DNA of 64,000 nucleotides from positions 186,001 through 250,000 of the forward strand of contig NZ_JABMKY010000003.1 in assembly GCF_013204845.1 (NCBI RefSeq), read 5' to 3'. Positions 10,301 through 17,896 of this stretch are shown here, in pieces. A program made the position numbers and the translations under genes. The DNA comes from Paenibacillus qinlingensis (GTDB taxonomy: Bacteria; Bacillota; Bacilli; Paenibacillales; NBRC-103111). Under the pieces are notes generated by a model that made no database searches, was not told the origin of the DNA, and saw nothing but the letters and a program-made list of their open reading frames with translations. Every line of letters starts with the position of its first letter. Within the stretch, counting starts at the first letter, position 1.

Positions 10301-10689
10301 CTTTAGGCAAAACGTATAATGCATCTACGATATGGAATGCGTCTTATCCTGCCGCAAATGCGTTCGATGGAGATACCACCAATGCGTCCCGCTGGTCAGC
10401 ATCGAGTGGTTCCCTGAATAACCAATGGATCAGCGTCGATTTGGGTGCGGCCACCACGTACAATCAGGTAGTGATCAAAGAAGTCACGTTCCAGCGAGTA
10501 ACGTCTTACAAGCTCCAGTCATCGAGCGATGGCACAACCTTTACGGACATAGCTGGAACATCGGGGACGGTAATCGGTACCAATAAAACGATCAACTTTT
10601 CTTCCATTTCATCCAGATTTATGCGACTTTATATCAGCACGGCAAGCGATACTCCGACGATAAACGAGATGGAAATATATAATCAGTAA
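7366..10689 (+). CDS. Secreted multimodular carbohydrate-active protein, unassigned catalytic-like domain plus FN3 and CBM32 modules
   Basis: A 1107-residue secreted protein. ATG 7366 is chosen over the in-frame ATG 7339 because AGAGGG lies 7 bases before it. A signal peptide ends near HASAA. An all-helical-looking domain follows (about nt 7500-8650), then FN3 (8660-8935), F5/8 type C / CBM32 (8940-9340), two FN3 modules (9346-9890) and two CBM32 modules (9896-10686). The first domain is related to that of the protein at 13591 (shared GHxAYxxxLILQ, PWNQQMMI, and a His-x-Ala-x-Asp motif) and resembles an alpha/alpha toroid enzyme, but I cannot assign a CAZy family. The next gene starts 49 bases on without a terminator, so the two are probably cotranscribed. 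The tail matches the neighbouring GH8 protein and points to the same polymer. Confidence 0.85.
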   Translation: MSASIISYNKKKPYGFTFSQKQLILFGLMFAFLIGMFQGNHASAAGPMVVDSFDGPITQNEINSFKSYIQTVEPVVWPNTGSMQSEYAQGKSGENIKAMGLMYELTNDTEILDRMIYFCDVLLSQRNDILPAPYGQRTVWTNTIAPVWPGNNAGTASADSANGDSIGHLAYCGRLILQTPGIANTTVPIGDAYGHGATYVQRANTFITEADYVVSQFLFPKLLDLSRGNKLYFQTQSPYMPGGVFPWNQQMMITYGLQNLAAAHAIKGDNPSLVTQYDGIVQTNLNWFFSDNSAKQTYTDSKGNTAYNWGYNPTLLGGEDSNHGALDISGFYRAFLIGRYGITASMMTPFANMYADVMMRGPGDYAGRVDGTDGTGHGAPTTYPRSGNLQLAALRPDVYYTLANATMPNMTSTTMASFARLMYVKNQRYTGSDTQAPTTPTNLTATAASSSQINLSWTASTDNVAVTGYNVYRGAILVGTSTTTSFTETGLSASTAYNYTVKAKDAAANVSAASNTASATTLVSSGNLALGKTYSASTTWSAAYLGDKAFDGDTATRWSASSGSFNNQWISVDFGSPVTYNQVVIKEISFPRVTAYKLQSSTDGTTFTDIAGTTGTTIGSNKTITFSNVSSRYVRLYITSASNIPNIEEMEVYGTSGTDTTAPSAPTNLTANAASSSQINLSWTASSDNVGVTGYNVYRGATLVGTSTTTSYSDTGLTASTAYSYTVKAKDAATNISAASNTASATTQAPSDTQAPTTPTGLTATAASNSQINLSWSASTDNVGVTEYNVYRDGTLVGSSTSPSYSDTGLSASTAYSYTVRAEDAAANLSAASNTANATTQSGGGNLALGRTYNASTIWSATYPAANAFDGSSATRWSASSGSLNNQWVSVDLGAATSFNQVVIKEITFQRVTAFKLQSSSDGTTYTDIAGTSGTTIGASKTINFTGVNARYLRLYVTTASAVPTIDEIEVYNNIGNLALGKTYNASTIWNASYPAANAFDGDTTNASRWSASSGSLNNQWISVDLGAATTYNQVVIKEVTFQRVTSYKLQSSSDGTTFTDIAGTSGTVIGTNKTINFSSISSRFMRLYISTASDTPTINEMEIYNQ

Positions 10690-10738
10690 GTCAATTGTCT
10701 CTTTTATCTGCGAACATACTTGAAGTGGAGGTATTAGC

Positions 10739-13390
10739 ATGGATGAGATCCAAGTAAGACCTGTCACAAACAGGAGGAACAAGTGGTCAATTGCTGTGAT
10801 ATGCGTTACCCTTTTTATGGCACCCATTCTTTCGCCGGCTTTCGAGCAGAGTGCGCATGCGGCAGGTGAGCAAAAGCCTTTTCCACAGCAAGTCAACTAT
10901 CCAGGGATTACAAAGCCTGATCATATTTCGCAGTCTCAAATGAATACAGATGTCGCAGCGTACTATAATTCATGGAAATCAAGCTATTTGAAAAATAACT
11001 TGTCCTCCTTGCCTGGCGGTTACTATGTGAAAGGGGAAATAACTGGTGACGCAGATGGGTATGTCCCCCTAGGCTCTTCTGAAGGTCAAGGATATGGCAT
11101 GGTCATTACGGCGTTAATGGCAGGCTATGACGCCAATGCAAAAACGATTTACGACGGGCTGTTTAAGACAGCTAGGGCTTATAAAAGCACACAAAATGCC
11201 AACTTGATGGGTTGGGTAGTGGCAGATAACGCGGGCGCACAAGGACATTTCGATTCGGCGACTGACGGTGATATGGATATTGCTTATTCCTTGATTCTAG
11301 CTCATTATCAATGGGGATCAGCAGGAACGATCAATTACTTAGCGGAAGCCCAAAAAATGATTACGGACGGAATTAAAGTCAGTAATGTTACAACCAATAA
11401 TCGATTAAACTTGGGCGATTGGGATGGCAAAAGCGTTTTGAATACGAGACCGTCTGATTGGATGCTCTCTCATTTAAGAGCCTATTACGACGTTACAGGT
11501 GATCAAACTTGGCTGAATGTCATTAACAATCTGTACAGTGTTTACAGTTCATTCAGCACTTCTTATTCGCCAAGTACAGGGCTGATTTCGGACTTTGTTG
11601 TCGGTAATCCTCCGCAGCCAGCTCCCGCCAATTATTTGGATGAGTTTCCTGAAACGAACGAATATAACTACAATGCGGCTCGCGTACCGCTCCGAATCGT
11701 TATGGACTACGCGCTCTATGGAGATGCGAGAGGAAAAACAATCGCTGACAAAATGGCTGTTTGGATTAAGGGGAAAACAGGCGGAAATCCGAACAATGTG
11801 AAAGACGGTTATAAGTTGGATGGAACCGTGACTGGTTCAGCTAGCGGACCAGCAGGCGTTTTCGTCTCTCCATTCATTGCAGCAGCCGTTACGAACAGCA
11901 GCCATCAAGCCTGGATTAATGCGGGATGGGATTGGATGAAAAGCCATAAAACAGGCTACTACGACGAAAGCTATACGTTGTTAAACATGCTTTTCATCTC
12001 AGGTAACTGGTGGAAGCCAGTGGCAGGTAGCACACCGGATACACAAGCTCCTACAGCACCAACGAATTTGACGGCATCGCCAGTTTCGGGCAGTCAAATC
12101 GATTTGAACTGGACAGCTTCAACTGACAATATAGGGGTAACGGGCTACGATGTATATCGAGGAACTGCTCTAGTCGGAACTTCGACGACAACTTCGTATA
12201 GCGATACGGGACTTAGCGCATCGACAGCTTATAGCTATACGATTAAAGCCAAAGATTCGGCAAGTAACGCATCCGCTGCAAGCAACACAGCAAGTGCAAC
12301 GACGTCATCTTTGTCGGGGAATCTCGCTTTAGGTAAAACATATAGTGCTTCAACGACATGGAGTGCATCTTATTTAGGTGATAAAGCGTTTGATGGAGAT
12401 GTTGCGACTCGTTGGTCTGCATCGAGTGGTTCCTTCAACAATCAATGGATTAGTGTTGATTTTGGCACACCTGCCACGTACAACCAAGTCGTGATCAAAG
12501 AAATTTCGTTCCCAAGGGTCACGGCTTACAAGCTCCAGATCTCTAACGACGGTACCTCTTATACAGATATCGCCGGTACGGCAGGTACGACAATCGGCGC
12601 CAATAAAACGATTAACTTTGCGAGTGTGAGCTCCAGGTATGTAAGACTGTTCATAACAACAGCCAGCAACATACCGAACATCGACGAAATGGAAGTATTT
12701 GGTCCAAGCGGAACAGATACAACGGCACCATCAGTACCGACAAATGTGACAGCAACGGCAGCATCAAGCAGTCAAATCAATTTGAGCTGGAGCGCTTCGA
12801 CAGATAATGTGGGCGTAACGGGGTATGATGTCTATCGTGGTGCCGCCTTGGCCGGATCTTCGACGACAACTTCGTTTAGCGATACGGGACTCGCTGCATC
12901 GACCGCATACAGCTATACGATAAAAGCGAAGGATGCGGCAAGTAATGTTTCTGCTGCAAGTAATACGATCAGCGCAACGACTTTGGCAGCAGGAGGCAAC
13001 ATCGCATTGGGCAAAACATATACTGCCTCAACCATATGGAATGCGTCATATCCTGCCGCGAATGCGTTTGATGGTGAGATCTCGAATACCTCTCGTTGGT
13101 CCGCATCCAGTGGTTCCCTGAATAATCAATGGATAAGCGTCGATTTCGGTGCTGCCACCACGTTCAATCAGGTTGTGATGAAAGAAATCACGTTCCAGAG
13201 GGTAACTTCTTACAAGCTGCAGTTCTCGAACGATGGCACAACCTATTCGGATATTGCCGGAACATCAGGAACCGCAATCGGTGCTAGCCAAACAGTTAAC
13301 TTCTCTCCGGTGACTTCTAGGTACCTGAGGCTGTACATTAATACGGCAAGCGCGGTACCGACGATTAATGAGATGGAAGTGTATAATTAA
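10739..13390 (+). CDS. Secreted GH8 chitosanase/beta-glucanase with FN3 and CBM32 modules
   Basis: An 883-residue secreted hydrolase: signal peptide ending near AHAA, GH8 domain (about nt 10880-12020), then FN3-CBM32-FN3-CBM32. GH8 signatures are SSEGQGYGMVI, with Glu115 as the expected general acid, and ATDGDMDIAYSL (Asp176, Asp178, Asp180). Where GH8 subfamily a has Asp as base before AxRxP, this protein has Asn (NYNAARVP), as in subfamily b, whose base is a Glu on a nearby loop (compare LDEFPETNEYN). The layout recalls the Paenibacillus chitosanase/glucanase with two discoidin domains that bind chitosan. Likely activity is endo-hydrolysis of chitosan and/or beta-1,3-1,4-glucan. GGAGG precedes ATG 10739. 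A terminator follows. Confidence 0.9.
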   Translation: MDEIQVRPVTNRRNKWSIAVICVTLFMAPILSPAFEQSAHAAGEQKPFPQQVNYPGITKPDHISQSQMNTDVAAYYNSWKSSYLKNNLSSLPGGYYVKGEITGDADGYVPLGSSEGQGYGMVITALMAGYDANAKTIYDGLFKTARAYKSTQNANLMGWVVADNAGAQGHFDSATDGDMDIAYSLILAHYQWGSAGTINYLAEAQKMITDGIKVSNVTTNNRLNLGDWDGKSVLNTRPSDWMLSHLRAYYDVTGDQTWLNVINNLYSVYSSFSTSYSPSTGLISDFVVGNPPQPAPANYLDEFPETNEYNYNAARVPLRIVMDYALYGDARGKTIADKMAVWIKGKTGGNPNNVKDGYKLDGTVTGSASGPAGVFVSPFIAAAVTNSSHQAWINAGWDWMKSHKTGYYDESYTLLNMLFISGNWWKPVAGSTPDTQAPTAPTNLTASPVSGSQIDLNWTASTDNIGVTGYDVYRGTALVGTSTTTSYSDTGLSASTAYSYTIKAKDSASNASAASNTASATTSSLSGNLALGKTYSASTTWSASYLGDKAFDGDVATRWSASSGSFNNQWISVDFGTPATYNQVVIKEISFPRVTAYKLQISNDGTSYTDIAGTAGTTIGANKTINFASVSSRYVRLFITTASNIPNIDEMEVFGPSGTDTTAPSVPTNVTATAASSSQINLSWSASTDNVGVTGYDVYRGAALAGSSTTTSFSDTGLAASTAYSYTIKAKDAASNVSAASNTISATTLAAGGNIALGKTYTASTIWNASYPAANAFDGEISNTSRWSASSGSLNNQWISVDFGAATTFNQVVMKEITFQRVTSYKLQFSNDGTTYSDIAGTSGTAIGASQTVNFSPVTSRYLRLYINTASAVPTINEMEVYN

Positions 13391-13398
13391 AGAAATGA

Positions 13399-13437
13399 AC
13401 GACTACATAGCCGTAATAGGTTATGTGGTCGTTTTTT
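13399..13437 (+). terminator. Rho-independent terminator after the GH8 gene
   Basis: ACGACTACATA (13399-13409) pairs with TATGTGGTCGT (13422-13432), followed by a run of T. It ends the two-gene secreted-enzyme operon. Confidence 0.85.
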
Positions 13438-13492
13438 CGCATAGGAACTTAGCTACGGTCCACGATTAATGAAGAATCATAATTTTGTTGAA

Positions 13493-13515
13493 TAGGTGCT
13501 TAAAAAACTAGTATG
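13493..13515 (+). promoter_or_regulatory. Second copy of the 23-bp shared motif
   Basis: Identical over 23 bp to 2600-2622, ahead of the transporter operon. It lies 76 bp upstream of the ATG of the secreted protein at 13591 and just upstream of a perfect cre site. The pairing suggests that transporter and enzyme belong to one regulon. Confidence 0.55.
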
Positions 13516-13547
13516 CGAGCAAGTGACACAAAAACTATGATAAATGA

Positions 13548-13561
13548 TGTAAGCGATTACA
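13548..13561 (+). promoter_or_regulatory. cre site (CcpA), perfect consensus match
   Basis: TGTAAGCGATTACA fits TGWAANCGNTNWCA at all 14 positions and is nearly palindromic. It lies 30 bp upstream of the ATG at 13591, close to or downstream of the expected promoter, a usual place for repression by CcpA. Confidence 0.75.
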
Positions 13562-13590
13562 ATGCATCGCGAAAATAAGGAGGGTACATA

Positions 13591-16500
13591 ATGTTAGCTG
13601 CAATTCCAGCGAAAATAACAAAAGGATGGCGCAAATTACTGGTCTCATGCTTGGCGATTACACTAAGTTGTTCGGGAATATGGGCTCCTTTAACGACGCC
13701 AAACGCATCTGCTGCCACAGGGGCGCCTATGGTGGTTAACAGCCTAGACGGTCCTGTTACGCAAGAGGAGATTCTTTCGTTTAAGCAATATATCTTATCT
13801 ACATCTGTCGGTCTGCCGGTTAGTAATATAGGCAATGATTTCGTCTATGGTCCTAGCGGTCAGAATGTTGAAGCAATGGGCTATATGTACGAAATTAGTG
13901 GAGATCAAGCTATTCTCGATCGGATGATTTCCTTTAGCGAGAATATGCTTTCTGCTAGGAATAATCCAGTTACTGGCCGTGTTCTGTGGAATGGAAACAG
14001 GGAGCTGGCATGGCCAAACAAAAAGGTTGGCGAAGTTAATAGTGATGGTTTGCTCATTGATGGTTATTCAGGCAGCGAGAATGGCGATGTGATTGGACAC
14101 ATTGCTTACAGTGCGAAACTGATTCTTCAGAACAAGTCATTGTGGAACCAAGTTGTTCCTTATGGCAATGGCTCACTATACGGTGAGACGTATTTGCAAC
14201 GAGCGAAATCGTACATCACCGAGTTAGATAAATCCATGGATACGTATATGATCCCAAATTTCGTGAAGCCAGATACCTTGCGCCAGTATTGGCCGAACGA
14301 TGTACGCTGGAGTACAACGGGAAGTGGAGCTCCTAACTCAGCGATTCCATGGAATCAGCAAATGATGATCAATAACGGTTTAATGCGTTTGGCGGAATGT
14401 CATGAACTTCTAGCCGACGATCAGACAAGAGTAGACCTCTATGACCGCATTGTCCACGCATCGATCGATTGGTTTACGGCTTCCTTAGAACCCTATCAAG
14501 TACAAGGCCATGATGTGTATAAATGGTGGTATGTGGCCGACTACTTCGGTAAAGTCGAGGACGCCGACGGTGTTCACGCAGCGAATGATATCATGGGCAT
14601 GACGAGGGCATATGATCGCGGGAAATACGGCGTTACGCAAGACACATTAATTAAACTTTCCAATACGATTCGTTATGTGATCGCTACGGGTACAGGCAAC
14701 TTCTATTGTAAAGTGGATGGACTCCCAACGAACTGCACCTTAACGAATCTCTGGAGTGAGTACCTTCATATTTCACCGTACAATCCAGATCCAACGGTAT
14801 ATAAATTGCTTGCAAATCCCTACTATATGAGTACGGTTTTAACCAGTCCCATTTATTTTGCCCGCATCATGTGGGTGAAAGACCATACGAGCTGGACGCG
14901 TCAGGTTGATGCTGATTTATCGCCAACGTGGGAAGCGGAGAGTTACGCGAGCAGGACGGGTTATTTTACGAGAGGGGGTTGTGACCCTTGTTCCAAAGGC
15001 GCTTTCATGCGATCCCCTGAAGAGGGGACAGCCTCATTAACGTATGATTTGAATGTCTCGCATGGCGGCATTGTATATTTGCATGTGTTAGGCTCCTCAA
15101 GCGGAGCAGGTGAGGGAAGCTTACAGGTATCCGTGGATGAAGGGACTGAAGTTCATTTACCTGTAGCTGCGGGATCGACTTGGGGATGGACGACGGCAGA
15201 ACTGCCTTTTGCATTAACAGATGGATTTCATGAGGTTAACATAAAATCGCAAGGAAACGGTGCCCGGCTGGATAAGCTCGTTTTGTCTAAGAGCCCTACA
15301 CCGCCAATTGAATCATTATTGCCGAAATTAACGGATATTCAAGTCAACGGTGTATCAATGGTCAGTTTTTCACCTTCGAAGTATACCTATGCTGTAGCTC
15401 TGCCGCTGGGTACGAAAGTCATACCAACAATTAGCGCTAAGAGCGATCATATTGTGGAGATTGCGCAGCCGCAGCAGGTGTTCGGAACAGCTGTCATTAC
15501 TGTGAAGGATCGACAAGATCCCTATTTGCAAGCTAAATATGAGGTGCAGCTGACGGGTTATCCTATTTACGGTGAGGTGCCGGATCGTTTCATTACTTAT
15601 CCCATTCAAGCTGTGTCGGCTAGCGCAGGTTATCATGCGAGCTTCCCGCCTGCCAGTGCCATCGATGGTGATTTGACTACTCGTTATGCGGCAAAGGGGA
15701 TTACGCATTGGATTCAATTCGATCTTGGCGAAGTGAAGCCGATTCGATCAGTGCTTCTTGCTTTTCTCAAAGGGGATGTCGATAAATACAACTTCGATCT
15801 GCAGGTTTCACAAGACGGAATGAACTGGAAGACTGTGTATAGTGGCAAAAGCAGCGGGAAAACAGCAGGCTTAGAGATTTTTCAGTTCGGGAAAGAAAAT
15901 GCGCGATATGTCAAATACAACGGAAAGGGCAACTCCAAGGATACGTGGAACAATATTAATGAAATCTACGTAGGCGGAGATGCAGATGTGACCGCGCCAG
16001 CTACGACAGATGATGTGGGAAGCGGATGGCACAAAGATGTACAAACGATTCACCTTGCTGCAACAGATGGAGGCAGTGGTGTTGCACATACGTATTACAG
16101 TGTGAACGGTAGTAGCTTCATAGAAGGAACTACCATTCAGATTGATAGCGAAGGTACGACGGAGCTCAGGTATTACAGCGTTGATGTGGCTGGCAACGAG
16201 GAAGCTCAGAGATCAACAACGATTCAATTGGATCGAAGCGGTCCTCGTATCACCTCATCAGTCTCCATGGCTGTTTACGCAACAGACACCATTCACTTGG
16301 ACTTTGGCATTACGGATGCCCTAAGTGGCGTTGCGAATCAAACGATACAACTGGACGGCAAACCGATTGATTCGCCATATGTCATTGAACCGATGTCACT
16401 TACACTGGGGAACCACTTGGTTACTGTTACAGCGACAGATCGGGCTGGCAATATAACCACGCAGCAATATGATCTGCAAGTTCATATGGATGTAGATCAC

Positions 16501-16725
16501 TTGGACGAAGTCTTAGCTGTTGCGAAACAAAAGGGGTGGATCAAAAACGAAGGCATCTACAGAGGCTTAATGTCCCTCGTAAACCTGATTCAGAGGGCTT
16601 CCAAACAAGAGCTCAATCCTAAGCTATATGCACTACAAGCACTTATTCAAGCACAAAAAGGTAAATTCATTGAGGAAACGATGGCAGCCCAATTGCTGGA
16701 CTGGTTAAGAGCTTTACGGAATTAG
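13591..16725 (+). CDS. Secreted multimodular carbohydrate-active protein, unassigned catalytic-like domain plus binding and Ig-like modules
   Basis: A 1044-residue secreted protein with AAGGAGGG before ATG 13591 and a signal peptide ending near ASAA. Order by nucleotide: domain related to that of the protein at 7366 (13720-14900); a CBM6/35-like sandwich starting WEAESYASRTGYF (14930-15300); a cadherin-like/Ig-like module (15310-15580); an F5/8 type C module (15595-15990); two Ig-like modules of the kind found in surface enzymes, with TAPATTDD and VDVAGNEE-type motifs (15990-16480); and a short helical C-terminus. Only the N-terminal domain and the general plan are shared with the 7366 protein; the accessory modules differ, which suggests a different polymer or attachment. 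Function is likely polysaccharide depolymerisation, but no family can be named. Confidence 0.83.
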   Translation: MLAAIPAKITKGWRKLLVSCLAITLSCSGIWAPLTTPNASAATGAPMVVNSLDGPVTQEEILSFKQYILSTSVGLPVSNIGNDFVYGPSGQNVEAMGYMYEISGDQAILDRMISFSENMLSARNNPVTGRVLWNGNRELAWPNKKVGEVNSDGLLIDGYSGSENGDVIGHIAYSAKLILQNKSLWNQVVPYGNGSLYGETYLQRAKSYITELDKSMDTYMIPNFVKPDTLRQYWPNDVRWSTTGSGAPNSAIPWNQQMMINNGLMRLAECHELLADDQTRVDLYDRIVHASIDWFTASLEPYQVQGHDVYKWWYVADYFGKVEDADGVHAANDIMGMTRAYDRGKYGVTQDTLIKLSNTIRYVIATGTGNFYCKVDGLPTNCTLTNLWSEYLHISPYNPDPTVYKLLANPYYMSTVLTSPIYFARIMWVKDHTSWTRQVDADLSPTWEAESYASRTGYFTRGGCDPCSKGAFMRSPEEGTASLTYDLNVSHGGIVYLHVLGSSSGAGEGSLQVSVDEGTEVHLPVAAGSTWGWTTAELPFALTDGFHEVNIKSQGNGARLDKLVLSKSPTPPIESLLPKLTDIQVNGVSMVSFSPSKYTYAVALPLGTKVIPTISAKSDHIVEIAQPQQVFGTAVITVKDRQDPYLQAKYEVQLTGYPIYGEVPDRFITYPIQAVSASAGYHASFPPASAIDGDLTTRYAAKGITHWIQFDLGEVKPIRSVLLAFLKGDVDKYNFDLQVSQDGMNWKTVYSGKSSGKTAGLEIFQFGKENARYVKYNGKGNSKDTWNNINEIYVGGDADVTAPATTDDVGSGWHKDVQTIHLAATDGGSGVAHTYYSVNGSSFIEGTTIQIDSEGTTELRYYSVDVAGNEEAQRSTTIQLDRSGPRITSSVSMAVYATDTIHLDFGITDALSGVANQTIQLDGKPIDSPYVIEPMSLTLGNHLVTVTATDRAGNITTQQYDLQVHMDVDHLDEVLAVAKQKGWIKNEGIYRGLMSLVNLIQRASKQELNPKLYALQALIQAQKGKFIEETMAAQLLDWLRALRN

Positions 16726-16742
16726 AAGTAAAGATACTGAAC

Positions 16743-16779
16743 AAGAACCGTCCGGGTGAATGACCTAGGCGGTTCTTTG
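16743..16779 (+). terminator. Rho-independent terminator
   Basis: AAGAACCG (16743-16750) pairs with CGGTTCTT (16770-16777), followed by a short T run. It separates the secreted enzyme gene from the following operon. Confidence 0.7.
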
Positions 16780-16919
16780 TGTCATAAACAGCGCTCCATC
16801 ATAAAAAAAGACATAGGGGTATAAGTATGAACAATGACAAAGGGGAACAGGGATAGTAACATCGAATCGAAGGTCGAGTATTCTCACTCTTTGGCAATTT
16901 CTGATAAGGAGGTCCTAGC

Positions 16920-17870
16920 ATGCAGTACAGACGATTAGGCAAGAGTGGCTTAAAAGTAAGTGAAATCAGTTTAGGCAGTTGGTTAACCTATGGTGGTGCG
17001 ATCGATGCCAAACAATCGGAATCGATTATTGATAAAGCCTACGAGTTAGGCATAAATCTGTTCGATACAGCGAATGTGTATCATAAGGGAGAGGCAGAAC
17101 GTGTGATGGGCAGGGCACTGTCCAAGTATCCAAGGGATTCCTACGTGCTAGCGACCAAGGTATGTGTGCCCATGGGGGACGGGCCTAATGACCGCGGATT
17201 GTCCCGTAAACATATTAGGGAGCAATGCGATGCCAGCTTGCTAAGGCTCGGTGTAGATTACATTGACCTGTATCAATGTCATAGGTATGACACGGATACG
17301 CCACTTGAAGAGACGCTTCGTGCCTTGGATGATCTGGTCGCGCAAGGTAAGGTTCTTTACACGGGTGTTAGCATGTGGAAATCTGAGCAACTGCTTGATG
17401 CCGTTCATATGGCCAAGGCGCTGCAATTACATCCAATCATCTCCAACCAACCCCAATATCATATGTTTAGGCGTGGCATCGAAAAGGAAATTGTTCCCTT
17501 AAGTGCAAGGGAAGGAATCGGGCAGATCGTTTTTTCGCCGCTAGCTCAAGGGATATTAACGGGTAAATATAAACCGGGAATGCCGTTCCCAAGCGATTCA
17601 AGGGCAGGGGATCCCGAGCAGAATGGCGCTATTTTTCAACTGATGAAGGATGAGCAGCTAAGTAAGGTGGAGAAGCTAATACCCATCGCAGAGCGTAATG
17701 AATTAAATCTGGCACAGCTAGCATTGGCATGGATCCTGCGGTTAGAGAATGTTGCTAGCTGTATTATAGGTGCTTCTCGCCCCCAACAAGTGGAAGAGAA
17801 TGTTAGGGCGTCGGGGGTCAAACTTTCCGAAACGGATCTATTGGATATTGAACGGATATTTCAGGCTTAG
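16920..17870 (+). CDS. Aldo/keto reductase
   Basis: A 316-residue cytoplasmic NADPH-dependent oxidoreductase of the AKR superfamily (Kv-beta/YghZ-like). The catalytic tetrad is visible: Asp and Tyr in NLFDTANVYHKGEAE, Lys in VLATKV, and His in YQCHRYD. The C-terminal cofactor-binding part contains SCIIGASRPQQVEEN. A perfect AAGGAGG precedes ATG 16920. It is the first gene of an apparent five-gene operon with GH29, GH43-like, beta-helix and GH105 genes, so it probably reduces or oxidises a sugar released by them; the substrate is unknown. Confidence 0.93.
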   Translation: MQYRRLGKSGLKVSEISLGSWLTYGGAIDAKQSESIIDKAYELGINLFDTANVYHKGEAERVMGRALSKYPRDSYVLATKVCVPMGDGPNDRGLSRKHIREQCDASLLRLGVDYIDLYQCHRYDTDTPLEETLRALDDLVAQGKVLYTGVSMWKSEQLLDAVHMAKALQLHPIISNQPQYHMFRRGIEKEIVPLSAREGIGQIVFSPLAQGILTGKYKPGMPFPSDSRAGDPEQNGAIFQLMKDEQLSKVEKLIPIAERNELNLAQLALAWILRLENVASCIIGASRPQQVEENVRASGVKLSETDLLDIERIFQA

Positions 17871-17896
17871 GCTGTTGCAGAAAAGGGGGAACTACG

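Noticed and set aside
15370..15717. 115-codon minus-strand frame inside the secreted protein gene
   Set aside because: It lies opposite a long gene with clear domains and has no ribosome site; it is an antisense shadow.
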